NCBI RefSeq assembly: GCF_020216025.1
Contig: NZ_JAIWNC010000043.1
Span: 26,702-90,701 of the forward strand
Direction of reading: 5' to 3'
Origin: Jidongwangia harbinensis
Lineage (GTDB): Bacteria; Actinomycetota; Actinomycetes; Mycobacteriales; Micromonosporaceae
DNA: 64,000 bases
This document shows positions 33,586 to 45,400 of the stretch, in pieces (within the stretch, counting starts at the first letter, position 1; the number at the start of each line of letters is the position of its first letter). The notes beneath the pieces are model-generated. The model worked only from the letters and a program-made list of their open reading frames with translations. It did no database searches and was not told the DNA's origin. Made by a program: the position numbers and the translations under genes.

Positions 33586-34913
33586 CGGGTTTCCTTTCCG
33601 GTCGTCGGTCGGGTGGCCAGCACCTCCAGCAGCGCCGGCATGGCCGCCGCCTGGAAGTCCAGCCCGGGTTCCAGGTCCCGCAGGGTGCCCTCGATCGCCA
33701 TGATCGAGACGAGCGGGAACACGAAGTCGGGGGAGGCGTAGAGGCCGCAGCTGCGCTGCAGGTCGAACAGCTCGGCGGTGAACGCGATCAGGCTGAAGTC
33801 CCGGGCCGGCACCCGGCTGGTCCGCCGGACCAGGTCGATCACGCCGGCGGTGAACCGTTCGGTGTCCGCGTCGGGGTGCCGGCCGGCCGCGCTGCCGATC
33901 ACGATCTCCGCGCAGCGGCGGCCGTTGCCTCGGCCGAAGTTGAAGAAGAACTGGCTGAAGTCCCAGCGGGTGTCCTCGTCCAGCCACACGCAGAACCCCG
34001 CGTCGAGCACCACGACCCGGCCGTCGGTGCGGTGGTACAGGTTGCCCGGGTGCAGGTCGCAGTGCACGAAGCCGTTGACGAACAGCATCTCGAAGACCAC
34101 GTCCAGGGTGGCGTGGGCGAGCCGGGTGCGGACCAGCCGGCCGCTGTCCGCCACCGCGTCCAGGCGCAGGTCGGCCACGAAGTCCATGACCAGGCAGCCG
34201 GCGCGGGAGGCCTGGTGGTGCACGCCGGGAACCACGGCCGTCGGCAACCGGCTCAGGGTGCGGCCCAGCATGGCCAGGTGCGCACGTTCGGAGGTCAGGT
34301 CCACCTGGCCCTGCACCGCCTCGCTGACCCGGTCCACCATGGCCACCACCGGCACGCCGCGCAGGCGCGGCAGGCGCGCCACGACCCGGGTCAGCGCACG
34401 GATCAGCGCCAGGTCGGCGGCCATCCGGCGGTCGATGCCGGGCCGCCGCAGCTTGAGCGCGACCGGCCGCCCGTCGGCCAGGGTGGCCCGGTAGACGCAG
34501 GCGATGCTGCCGCTGGCCACCGGTTCGTGCGTCAGGTCCCGGAACAGGGTGTCCAGCTCGGCGCCGTACTCCTGCCGCAACGCCCGCCGGGCCTGGGCCG
34601 CCGGCATCGGCCGGACCGCCTCCTGCAGCGTGGCCAGTTCCTCGACCACGGCCGGCGGGAGCAGGTCGCGGCGGGTGCCGACGAGCTGCCCGGCCTTGAC
34701 GAAGGCCGGGCCGAGGCGCTGGAGCAGCCGGACCACGCGCCGGGCGGCGTACCGCTGGGCGGCGTCCCGTCCGGCCACCGACCGGACCACCAGGGTGCCG
34801 CCGGCCAGCGCGGGCAGCGTGCACGCGGCGCGGGCCGTGGTGGCGGCGGCACGGCTCAGGATCGAACTCCAGGCGGGTGCGGGAACCGTACTGGTGGAAT
34901 TCGCCGAAGCCAT
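33564..34913 (-). CDS. AarF/UbiB/ABC1-family atypical kinase-like protein
   Basis: The 449-residue protein has the family marks: KxGQ motif in FVKAGQLVGTRRDLLPP, the alanine-rich nucleotide loop VASGSIACVYRA, lysine in VALKLRRPGI, HCDLHPGNLY and VLDAGFCVW. These proteins bind ATP and are needed for quinone or lipid metabolism rather than protein phosphorylation. This one lies in a two-gene reverse operon with a secreted beta-propeller inside a biosynthetic region, so a role tied to the cluster product or membrane lipids is possible. ATG 34913 has a GAAAGGAAAG ribosome site. Confidence 0.85.
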   Translation of the reverse strand: MASANSTSTVPAPAWSSILSRAAATTARAACTLPALAGGTLVVRSVAGRDAAQRYAARRVVRLLQRLGPAFVKAGQLVGTRRDLLPPAVVEELATLQEAVRPMPAAQARRALRQEYGAELDTLFRDLTHEPVASGSIACVYRATLADGRPVALKLRRPGIDRRMAADLALIRALTRVVARLPRLRGVPVVAMVDRVSEAVQGQVDLTSERAHLAMLGRTLSRLPTAVVPGVHHQASRAGCLVMDFVADLRLDAVADSGRLVRTRLAHATLDVVFEMLFVNGFVHCDLHPGNLYHRTDGRVVVLDAGFCVWLDEDTRWDFSQFFFNFGRGNGRRCAEIVIGSAAGRHPDADTERFTAGVIDLVRRTSRVPARDFSLIAFTAELFDLQRSCGLYASPDFVFPLVSIMAIEGTLRDLEPGLDFQAAAMPALLEVLATRPTTGKETRCPSPSD

Positions 34914-35111
34914 GTACTTTCCTTTCTCCGGGGACCTGGGGCCCATTCTCGCCGGTATTCCGGGGATGTTGGTCCGGAGGATGGTGCGGCAATAAACACG
35001 GCACGGGCGATGTTGCCGGATGTTGGGCAAGAAAGAGCGATGTGTGATCGCCGGGCGCGGTTACGTTGCCATGGTGAATGTCGTTAGGAGAGCCCTTTCC
35101 CGGAGGTCCTG
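34914..35111. promoter_or_regulatory. Divergent promoter region with GATGTTG repeats
   Basis: This 198-base AT-richer region separates the AarF-like gene from the SRPBCC-PDZ gene. The heptamer GATGTTG occurs at 34965-34971, 35009-35015 and 35019-35025; the last two are 10 bases apart, one helical turn, a spacing typical of direct-repeat activator sites. I see no gene in it. AGGAGA at 35085-35090 and CGGAGGTCC before ATG 35112 are ribosome-site-like. Confidence 0.4.
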
Positions 35112-35830
35112 ATGTCGCGTTCCTGCCTGAACTCCGTCATTGTCGCCGCCGATCGGGAAAGGATCTGGACGGCACTGACCGATCCGGCCGAGCTGAACCG
35201 GTGGGAGACCACCGACGCGCACCTCGACCTGCGGGTCGGCGGGGGGTTCCTCTACGAGTACGCCTACGGGCCGTCCCGGCCGGGCACGTTCCTGGTGGTG
35301 GACCCGCCGCGCCGGCTGATCCAGGACAACCTGGTGTTCAACCACAACACCAGCTACCACTTCCTGAACACCGTCGAGCTGCGGGCCGCCGGCGCCGGCA
35401 CCGAGGTGTCGGTGCTGGTGGAGGGGTACGGCGACGACCCGGACCAGCAGTGGCTGCGGGAGAGCATGGACCTGGGCTGGGCCACCGACCTGCAGGTCCT
35501 GAAGGCCTACGTGGAGCGCGGCGAGGACATCCGGCCGATCGTCTGGAAGGGCCTGCGGATGGGGCTGCGCTACACCAGCGCCGCGAACCTCCCGACCGCG
35601 GCGGCCGGGTCGGGCGTGGTGCTGCTGGAGGTCTTCGCGGGCTCGCCGGCCGAGCAGGCCGGGCTGCGCGCGGGCGACGTGGTGACCGCGGTGGACGGCC
35701 GCAAGGTGGAGGACTTCCGCGGCTTCCGGGAACAGCTCGCCGACCATCGCCCGGGCGGCACCGCGACGTTCTCGGTGATCCGCGGTGGCGAGCACCACGA
35801 CCGGCCGCTGACCTTCGGCGACGCGCAGTC

Positions 35831-35834
<4 letters not shown>
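35112..35834 (+). CDS. SRPBCC (START-like) domain fused to a PDZ domain
   Basis: The 240-residue protein joins an SRPBCC/AHSA1-type ligand-binding domain (about residues 1-145: VIVAADRERIWTALTDPAEL, LDLRVGGGFLYEYA, then a long C-terminal helix QQWLRESMDLGWATDLQVL) to a PDZ domain (about 165-235: LLEVFAGSPAEQAGLRAGDV, VTAVDGRKVEDF). It has no signal peptide. SRPBCC pockets bind hydrophobic ligands; calicheamicin's self-sacrifice protein CalC has this fold. The fusion to PDZ, normally a peptide-end binder, is unusual. Its stop overlaps the next gene, a solute-binding-like protein, and the enediyne cassette follows. A role in binding or neutralising the product is inference. Confidence 0.8.
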
Positions 35835-37443
<1,609 letters not shown>

Positions 37444-37447
<4 letters not shown>

Positions 37448-38922
37448 ACCGGGTGGTGATCGCCCGGACGGCCGGCGTCACGGTCCTGCACCCGCTGCGG
37501 TACCGCGACCTGGCCACCGGCGAGGTGGTCAACCGGGTCTTCGATCACCTGGTGCTCACCGACTCCCGGCAGCGGTACGTCCCGGGCCGGCTGACCCGCT
37601 CCTGGGAGTCGTCGCCGGACGGTCTGGTGTGGACGTTCCGGCTGCGCGAGCGGGCCCGCTGGCACGACGGCCGGCCGGTGACCGCGGACGACGCGGTGTT
37701 CACCTTCGAGACCATCCAGGACCCGGCCGGCGGCAGCGCGCGCCGTGCCGAGTTCCCGCCGGACCGGCCGGTCCGGTTCACCGCGGCCGGTCCGCACGTG
37801 CTGCGGGCCGAGCTGGCGGCGCCGTTCGCGCCGTTTCTGGCCGCGCTCGCCTGGCGGCCGGTGGTCGCCCGGCACGCCCCCGACCGCCCGGTCGGCTCCG
37901 GCGCCTTCCGGTTCGCCGGCCGCACCGCCGACGAGGTGGTGCTCGCCGCCGAGCCGGACTACCACCTGGGCCGCCCGCCGCTGGACGAGGTGGTGTGGCG
38001 GCGGACGGCCGGCATCGACGAGGCCGTCCGGCAGGTGTGCGACGGCGCCGCCGACTACGTGCCCGGGGTGCCCCCCGCGCTCGCCGCCCGGCTGCGCGAC
38101 CGGCCGGACGTGCGGCTGGTGCGATCCGCCGACACGAGTTTCACCTACCTGGGTTTCCATCTCGACGCGCCGCCGTTCGACGATCTGCGGGTGCGGCGGG
38201 CGATGGCGGCGGCGATCGACCGGGACGCCCTGGTCCGGGACGTGCTCGGCGGGTGCGGCACGGTGGCGCACGGGCCGATCGCGCCGGGCGGGCCGTGGTA
38301 CCACCCCGGGATCCACCGGCACCCGTACGATCCGGCGCGGGCCGCGGCGCTGCTCGACGGGGCCGGCTGGCGACGGGACTCCGACGGTGTGCGGCGGCGG
38401 GACGGCCGGCCGCTCGCGTTCGAGCTGCGCACGGTGGCCGGCGACCGGGTGAAGGAGGAGACCGCCGCGGCTCTGGCCACCCAGCTGGGCCGGGCCGGGG
38501 TGGGCGTGCGGGTGCTGACCCATCCGATGGACGAGCTGCTGCGGGACCATGTGCTGCCGCGCCGGTTCGAGGCGATCCTGCTGGCCCTGGTGCCCAACCC
38601 GGACCCGGATTTCCTGCGCTACTTCTACCATTCCCAAATGCTGACGCCGGTCGGTTCGAACCGTTTCGCGTACCGGGACGACCGCGTCGACTCGCTGCTG
38701 TCGGCCAGCCAGTCGGAAATCGACGAAGTGCGTCGCAAGGGACTCGTCGGCGCCGCGCTGGAACGCATTACCCGGGACCTGCCCCAGGTGTTTCTTTTCC
38801 ATCCCGAGGTCATTGACGCGACCCGGGCGGACCTGCTTCTTCCGGATTTGCCGGAGCGCGCCGCTAATCGTTTCATGTTCCTTCATGAATGGGACCGGGC
38901 CGCAGTGGTCCGGGCGTCATGA
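37444..38922 (+). CDS. SBP_bac_5-type solute-binding-like protein without signal peptide (2)
   Basis: The 492-residue protein is a second, divergent DppA/OppA homologue: LTRSWESSPDGLVWTFRLRE, ARWHDGRPVTADDAVFTFET, VRRAMAAAIDRDALVRDVLG and the C-terminal DFLRYFYHSQMLTP. It begins with VNRVVIARTAGV and lacks a signal peptide or lipobox. GTG 37444 overlaps the stop of the first homologue (GTGA), so the two are made together, perhaps as a pair. Its stop overlaps the convergent thioesterase stop (TCATGA). It is the last gene of the operon headed by SRPBCC-PDZ. Confidence 0.82.
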
Positions 38923-39369
38923 GGCCGATACCGTGGTGAACGCGTCGATCGCGTCGATCAGCGGCTGCGGCACCCGGTCCGGCCGGAGCCGTTCGCCGTC
39001 GCGGATCATCCACGCCAGCTGCTGCTCGCCGCGGGCGACCAGCTCGTCCCGGCCGGCCGCCGAACGCCAGTAGTCGAAGACCAGGGTGATCCGGTTCCGG
39101 ACCACCGTGCCGGCCCGCATTCGCACGGTGACCTCGTCGAACGCGAACAGCTCGGCGAAGTATTCGCAGGAGCATCGCGTGGTCACGATGCTGGCCGAGC
39201 CGCCGACCGCCTCGAACACCTGCGGTGCGTGGGCACGCAGGAACAGCTCGCGGCACTGGCCCTGCCAGCGGAGATAGTGCGCGAAGTAGACATTGCCGAC
39301 AACGTTCGTCTCCTCCAGGGAAACGACATGCCGATATTCAAATGCGGGCGGACGTTCCACTTCGGACAT
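38917..39369 (-). CDS. Enediyne thioesterase TEBC (E10/CalE7/DynE7 type)
   Basis: The 150-residue hotdog protein has the enediyne-specific pattern YRHVVSLEETNVVGNVYF, then HYLRWQGQCRELFL, and later CEYFAELFAFDEVTVRMR and ARGEQQLAWMI. In this subfamily there is no acidic nucleophile; conserved Asn, Arg and Glu residues around TNVVGN and RWQGQCRE place and hydrolyse the polyene thioester. It releases the linear polyene or methyl ketone from PKSE. It is encoded divergently from UnbV, whereas in most clusters it follows PKSE in the same direction. Length equals the family's usual 150. Confidence 0.92.
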   Translation of the reverse strand: MSEVERPPAFEYRHVVSLEETNVVGNVYFAHYLRWQGQCRELFLRAHAPQVFEAVGGSASIVTTRCSCEYFAELFAFDEVTVRMRAGTVVRNRITLVFDYWRSAAGRDELVARGEQQLAWMIRDGERLRPDRVPQPLIDAIDAFTTVSAS

Positions 39370-39575
39370 AAGGTGTGACCCCGTATCTGCTGGTTTCTCA
39401 ATATCAGCTTAGCGGGATTGCCGTGAGCGTCCCGGCCTATATCGCCGCAAGCTATTGTCCACGCCGCATATATTGCTCCCTGCAAATATGCCGCTCAGGT
39501 TGACAGTCATCTAAGCCGCCTACATCCTGGGTTGTGTCCGACCCAATTGCTATGTAGCTGAGGGGGACAAGCTGC
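39370..39575. promoter_or_regulatory. Divergent control region of the enediyne cassette
   Basis: This 206-base region is clearly AT-richer than its surroundings and must drive TEBC to the left and UnbV-UnbU-PKSE to the right. TTGACA at 39500-39505 with TACATC at 39521-39526 (15-base spacer, short) is a candidate rightward promoter. TCAATATCA at 39398-39406 repeats the nine bases found in the LAL regulator's promoter region. A ribosome site GAGGGGGAC precedes ATG 39576. Confidence 0.5.
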
Positions 39576-41516
39576 ATGTTTCGAAGTCGAAGAGTCAGCG
39601 CATATCTCGCGCCCGCACTCGCACTCACCGCGGTAGTGATCACCACGGTCGCCACGCGCATTCCGCAACCCGCCTGGGCGGAGAGCGAAGACCTGCGCCG
39701 CCGGTACGCGTTCGACCGGCAGGCACTCACGTCCATCCCGGTACGCGGTTACCAGGAGCAGCGGCGGGTGTCCCCGGTGGTGGAGCACATCTCCACCTGG
39801 ATGTCCGCGCTCGGCGCCGCGGTGGCGCTCGGCGACGTGGACGGCAACGGCCGCGCGGACGACCAGTGCCTGACCGACCCGCGCACCGACACCATCACCG
39901 TGGCCCCGGTCGCCGGCGGCGCGCGGTACGCGCCGTTCGTGCTCGAGCCCGGCCCGTTGCCGTACGACCCGCGCACCACCGCGCCGATGGGCTGTCTGCC
40001 CGGCGACTTCAACCGCGACGGACACCTCGACCTGGTCACCTACTACTGGGGCCGGACGCCGGTGCTGTTCCAGCGCGACCCCGGTGCCGCGCCCGGCCGG
40101 CCGGCGTACGTCCCGCAGGAGATCGCCGACCGGAGCGAGCGCTGGTACACCGACTCGATCCTCTCCACCGACGTGGACGGCGACGGGCACCTCGACCTGA
40201 TCGTCGGCAACTACTTCCCGGACGGCGCCCGGCTGCTCGACCCGGCGGCCACCGAGGACCCGCTGATGCAGATGCAGGACTCGATGTCGCGGGCCTACAA
40301 CGGCGGCACCAACCGGGTGTACCTCGGCGGCCCGGGCGACGCCGGCACCGGCACGGTGCGCTTCACCGAGGTGCCCGGCGCGCTGCCCACCGACGCGGCC
40401 CGCGCCTGGACGCTGGCCATCGGCGCGCACGACTTCACCGGCGACCTGCTCCCGGAGCTGTACTTCGCCAACGACTTCGGCCCGGACCGCTTCTTCGTCA
40501 ACCGCTCGTCGCCCGGGCAGGTCCGCCTCGAACTGGTCGAGGGCAAGGGCGGATTCACCGTGCCCAAGAGCAAGAACCTGGGCCGGGACTCGTTCAAGGG
40601 GATGAGCGTCGACTTCGCCGACATGGACGGCGACGGGCACACCGACCTGTTCGTCAGCAACATCACCAGCGAGTACGGCCTGATGGAGAGCCACTTCGCG
40701 TGGCACCACACCGGACGTACCGGCGACCTCGCCGACGGCGTGGCCCCGTTCACCGACCGCAGTGAGGAGCTCGGCCTGGCCCGCAGCGGCTGGGGCTGGG
40801 ACGCGAAGTTCGGCGACTTCGACAACGACGGCGTCCCGGAACTGATTCAGACGCTGGGCTTCACCCCGGGCGAGAACAGCCTGTGGCCGCAGGTGGCCGA
40901 GCTGGCCATGGCCAACGACGACGTGCTGCACGAGTTGTCCACCTGGATGCGGCACACCCCGGGCTGGCAGCTCGCCGAGGACCGCGACGACGCGTTCTAC
41001 GTCCGCGGACCGGACGGCCGGTGGGCCAACCTCAGCGCGGTCGCCGGACTCGACGACGGCCCGATGAGCCGCGGGGTCGCCACCGCCGACGTGGACGCCG
41101 ACGGCCGTCTCGACTTCGCGATCGCGAACCAGTGGGCGGAGTCCGAACTGTTCCTCAACCGCGGGCAGGCCGCGCACCGCAGCCTGAACCTGCGGCTCCT
41201 GCTACCTCCCGCGGGCGCGCCCGCCGGTCCCACCGTCGCGTCCCGGGCGGCGGACAACCAGGGCACCCGCGGATCCCCGGCCATCGGGGCCACCGCCACG
41301 CTGCGCCTGCCGGACGGCAGGACGGTGGCCGGCCAGGTCGACGGCGGCAACGGTCACTCCAGCGTCCGCAGCCCCGAGCTGCACTTCGGGCTCGGTGACC
41401 TGCCCGCGGACCAGCGGCTGACGGTGCGCCTCGACTGGAGGGATCGGCAGGGGCAGATCCACCACCGTGACGTCGCGGTGGGTCCGGGCCGATGGACGAT
41501 CCTTCTGGGGGAGTGA
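39576..41516 (+). CDS. unbV: Enediyne cassette protein UnbV (E4 type), FG-GAP/ASPIC
   Basis: The 646-residue protein has an N-terminal membrane/secretion segment (AYLAPALALTAVVITTVAT) and at least six calcium-type FG-GAP/VCBS loops (DVDGNGRADD, DFNRDGHLDL, DVDGDGHLDL, DMDGDGHTDL, DFDNDGVPEL, DVDADGRLDF), making a propeller. The C-terminus is an ASPIC/UnbV domain (TRGSPAIGATATLRLPDG to HSSVRSPELHFGLG). Length agrees with the UnbV family of enediyne loci (about 650). Its role is not solved; it is always beside PKSE. It leads the forward cassette operon with 7 bases to UnbU. Confidence 0.92.
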   Translation: MFRSRRVSAYLAPALALTAVVITTVATRIPQPAWAESEDLRRRYAFDRQALTSIPVRGYQEQRRVSPVVEHISTWMSALGAAVALGDVDGNGRADDQCLTDPRTDTITVAPVAGGARYAPFVLEPGPLPYDPRTTAPMGCLPGDFNRDGHLDLVTYYWGRTPVLFQRDPGAAPGRPAYVPQEIADRSERWYTDSILSTDVDGDGHLDLIVGNYFPDGARLLDPAATEDPLMQMQDSMSRAYNGGTNRVYLGGPGDAGTGTVRFTEVPGALPTDAARAWTLAIGAHDFTGDLLPELYFANDFGPDRFFVNRSSPGQVRLELVEGKGGFTVPKSKNLGRDSFKGMSVDFADMDGDGHTDLFVSNITSEYGLMESHFAWHHTGRTGDLADGVAPFTDRSEELGLARSGWGWDAKFGDFDNDGVPELIQTLGFTPGENSLWPQVAELAMANDDVLHELSTWMRHTPGWQLAEDRDDAFYVRGPDGRWANLSAVAGLDDGPMSRGVATADVDADGRLDFAIANQWAESELFLNRGQAAHRSLNLRLLLPPAGAPAGPTVASRAADNQGTRGSPAIGATATLRLPDGRTVAGQVDGGNGHSSVRSPELHFGLGDLPADQRLTVRLDWRDRQGQIHHRDVAVGPGRWTILLGE

Positions 41517-41523
41517 GACCACC

Positions 41524-42492
41524 ATGGCGAACCAACCGGCCGGCCGGCGTCCGGTCGACAAGCGCATCGCGGCGCTGCGGCGCTTCGCGCTGACCATCAC
41601 CATCTTCACGTTCCTCGGCCACGTCTGGCTCGGGCTCGAGACGCCGCTGGTGACGCCGTTCCTGAATCTGGCGGTCGCGTACGGACTGTCGCTGCTGTTG
41701 GAGCGGGTCGAGGCCTGGGCGCAGCAGCGGCCCCCGGCGTACGCCGGCGGGCCCCGCGAGCTGATCAACTTTCTGCTGCCGGCGCACATCGCGGCGCTCG
41801 CCATCGGCCTGCTCATCTACCCGGGCAGCCGGCTGTGGCCGTTCGTGCTCGCCACGGTCGTCGCGGTGAGCGCCAAGTACCTGTTCCGGGCGCCGGTCAA
41901 CGGCCGGATGCGGCACGTGCTGAACCCGTCCAACCTGGGCATCGCCTTCGTGCTGGTGGCGTTCCCGTCGGTGGGCATCGCGATGCCGTACCACTTCACC
42001 ACCAACGTCGACGGGTTCCTGGACTGGCTGATCCCGGTGCTGCTGCTGGGCGGCGGCCTGATGCTCAACACCCAGCTCACCGGCAAGTGGCCGCTGATCA
42101 TCGGCTGGGTCGGCGGGTTCGTCGCCCAGGCGGTGCTGCGCGGCCTGTTCACCGACGTGTCCACGATCGCCGCGCTGGCCCCGATCACCGGCGTGGCGTT
42201 CATCCTGTTCACCAACTACATGATCACCGACCCGGGCACCACGCCCGTCCGGGCCCGCAACCAGGTGGCGTTCGGGGTGGCCACCGCGGCCGCGTACGCC
42301 GGCTTCATGCTGGTGCACATCTCCTACGGGATCTTCTTCGCGCTCACCCTGGTGTGCGCGCTCCGCGGGGTGTGGCTGTGGGTCGACGCCAAGCTGCTGC
42401 ACGCCGACCGGACGCCACCGGCGCCCACCCCGCCCGGCCCGGCGCCGGCGGAACCGGCCGAGCCGGCCGGGCGCAAGGCGGTGGCGGTATGA
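41524..42492 (+). CDS. unbU: Enediyne cassette membrane protein UnbU (E5 type)
   Basis: The 322-residue protein has about eight hydrophobic segments (for example TITIFTFLGHVWLG, FLLPAHIAALAIGLLIY, LIIGWVGGFVAQAVL) and the RnfD/NqrB-like motif HVLNPSNLGIAFVLVAFPS with a second half ITDPGTTPVRARNQVAFGV, where the threonine is the position used for flavin attachment in RnfD. UnbU proteins are about 330 residues and strictly linked to PKSE. A membrane redox or transport role is inferred. Its stop overlaps the PKSE start (ATGA). Confidence 0.9.
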   Translation: MANQPAGRRPVDKRIAALRRFALTITIFTFLGHVWLGLETPLVTPFLNLAVAYGLSLLLERVEAWAQQRPPAYAGGPRELINFLLPAHIAALAIGLLIYPGSRLWPFVLATVVAVSAKYLFRAPVNGRMRHVLNPSNLGIAFVLVAFPSVGIAMPYHFTTNVDGFLDWLIPVLLLGGGLMLNTQLTGKWPLIIGWVGGFVAQAVLRGLFTDVSTIAALAPITGVAFILFTNYMITDPGTTPVRARNQVAFGVATAAAYAGFMLVHISYGIFFALTLVCALRGVWLWVDAKLLHADRTPPAPTPPGPAPAEPAEPAGRKAVAV

Positions 42493-45400
42493 GCCCCGAC
42501 ATCGCCGTGGTGGGCCTGGCCTGCCGCTATCCCGAGGCGGACAACCCGGCGGAGCTGTGGGAGAACGTGCTGTCCCAGCGCCGTTCGTTCCGCCGGATCC
42601 CGCGGGAGCGGCTGTCCCTGGACGACCACCACTCGCCCGACCCGGCCACCCCGGACGCCATCTACGCCGACCACGCCGCGGTGCTGGAGGACTACGAGTT
42701 CGACCGGGTCCGGTTCCGCATCTCCGGCAGCACGTACCGGGCCACCGACCTGACCCACTGGCTGGCCCTGGACACCGCCGACGCGGCCCTCGCCGACGCC
42801 GGTTTCGCGGACCGGTTCACCGCCGACCCGGCCCGGGTCTCGGTGGTGGTCGGCAACACCCTGACCGGAGAGTTCTCCCGCGCGTCGGTGCTGCGGCTGC
42901 GCTGGCCGTACGTGCGCCGGCAGGTGGGGCACGCGCTGCGCCGGCACGGCTGGGACGACGACGCCCGGGCCGCGTTCCTGGCCGAGCTGGAACGCGACTA
43001 CAAGGCGCCGTTCCCGGAGTTCGGCGAGGACTCGCTGGCCGGCAGCCTGTCCAACACCATCGCCGGGCGGATCTGCAACGCCTTCGACTTCGGCGGCGGC
43101 GGGTACACGGTGGACGGTGCCTGCTCGTCGTCGCTGCTCGCGGTCACCACCGCCTGCGAGGCGCTGGTCCGCGGCGACGTCGACTTCGCGCTGGCCGGCG
43201 GCGTGGACCTCAGCCTGGACGCGTTCGAGCTGACCGGATTCGCCAAGACCCAGGCGCTGGCCACCGACCTGATGCGGGTGTACGACGAGCGGTCCGCCGG
43301 ATTCTGGCCGGGCGAGGGCTGCGGCATGGTCGCCCTGGCCCGGTACGCGGACGCCGTCGAGCAGGGCGCCCGGATCTACGCCACGATCGCCGGCTGGGGC
43401 ATCTCGTCGGACGGCCGCGGCGGCATCACCCGGCCGGAGCAGCGCGGGCAGTCGCTGGCGCTGGACCGGGCGTACCGGCGCGCCGGCTACCCGATCAGCT
43501 CGGTCGCCCTGTTCGAGGGACACGGCACCGGTACGGCGGTCGGCGACGCGACCGAACTCGGCGCGCTGGGCGACGCCCGCCGGGCCGAGACGCGCACCGC
43601 CCGCCCGGCCGCGATCGGCTCGATCAAGGGCAACATCGGGCACACCAAGGCGGCCGCCGGGGTGGCCGGACTGATCAAGGCGGTGCTGGCGGTGGACCGG
43701 CAGGTGCTGCCGCCGACCACCGGCTGCGAGCGGCCGCACCCGGAACTCACCCGCCCGGACGCGGCCCTGCGGGTGCTGCGCGCGGCCGAGCCGTGGCCGG
43801 CCGGCGTGCCGCTGCGCGCCGCGGTCAGCGCGATGGGCTTCGGCGGCATCAACAGCCACATCACGGTGGAGGGCGTGGCCGGGGCACGGCGCGACCGGAT
43901 CACCGGGCGCGAGCGGATGCTGTCCGCCTCGGCGCACGACGCCGAGCTGATCCCGCTCGCCGGGCCGGACCGCCCGGACGTCGCCCGGCAGGTGACCGCA
44001 CTGGTCGGCGCCGCACCGGGACTGAGCTTCGGCCAGCTGCGCGACCTGGCGATCGAACGCGCCGCCGCGGTCGACCCGGCGCAACCGGTGCGGGCCGCGG
44101 TGCTGGCCGCCACCCCGGCACAGTTCGCCGCCCGCCTCGAGACGCTCGCCGCCGCGCTGCGGGACGGCACCCGTCCCGGCCCGGGCTCCGGCGTGTTCCT
44201 CGGCGAGGGCACCGCCCGGCCGCGGATCGGTTTCCTCTTCTCCGGGCAGGGCTCACCGACCTATCTGGACGGTGGCGCGCTGGCCCGGCGCTTCCCCGCC
44301 GCCGCCGAAGTGGTCGCCGCCGCCGAGCTGACCGGCGGGCCGGACCTGCGGCACACCGCGATCGCCCAGCCGGCCATCGTGACCGCCGGCCTGGCCGGTG
44401 CCGCGGTGCTCGACCTGCTGGGCATCGCCGCCGACGTGGCGATCGGGCACAGCCTGGGCGAGCTGACCGCACTGCACTGGGCCGGCGCGCTGCCGCCCGC
44501 CGAACTGGTGCCGCTGGCCCGGGCCCGCGGGCGGGCGATGGCCGAATGTCCCGGTGAGCCGGGCGCCATGGTGGACCTGGGTGCCGACCCGGAGACAGTG
44601 TCGGCGCTGCTCACCGGCGCCCGGGTGACGATCGCGGCGTACAACACCCCGGAGCGCACGGTGGTCTCCGGACCGGTCGCCGACCTGGAGCGGGTCGTCG
44701 CCCAGGCCCGGGACCGGGGAATCCGGGCCACCCCGCTGCGGGTCTCGCACGCGTTCCACTCGCCGTCGGTCGCCCCGGCCGGGGACACGCTCCGGGAGTA
44801 CCTGAAGGCCGTCGAGTTCGCCACGCCCGGCGCCCCGGTGGCCTCCACCGTCACCGGCGGGCTGCTGGAGCCCGGCACGGACCTGGCCGAGCTGCTGGTC
44901 CGGCAGATCACCGCGCCGGTCCGGTTCACCGACGCGCTGTCCGCGGCCGGCCCGCTCGACCTGCTCATCGAGGTCGGGCCCGGCCAGGTGCTCACCGGAC
45001 TGGCGCAGGGCTGCGGCCGCCCGGCGGTCGCGTCGGACGCCGGTGGGCCGGGCCTGGCGCCGATGCTGCAGGCGGTGGCCGCCGCCTACGCCGCCGGAGT
45101 GCCGGTCCGGTTCGGCGCGCTGGCCGCCGGCCGGGTACCGGGTCGCCGGCCCGCGCTGGAGACCCGCACGTTCCTGGCCAACCCGTGCGAGCTGGCCCCG
45201 CGCGAGGACTCCGCCGCGCCGTGGCAGCGGCCGGTACCCGCCGACGAGCCGCCCGCCGGCACCGGGCCGGCCGAGGACCGGGCCGCGGGCGGCTCCCCGC
45301 TGGACATCCTGCGGTCGCTGGTCGCGGCCCGTGCCGAACTGCCCATCGACGCGGTGCCGGCGGACAGCCACCTGCTCACCGATCTGCATCTGAACTCGAT

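Noticed and set aside
32170..35004. A single 944-codon reverse frame that would join the LVIVD propeller to upstream sequence
   Set aside because: The upstream part is the wrong frame of the AarF-like gene, whose kinase motifs are in another frame. The propeller has its own signal peptide and ribosome site at 33585.
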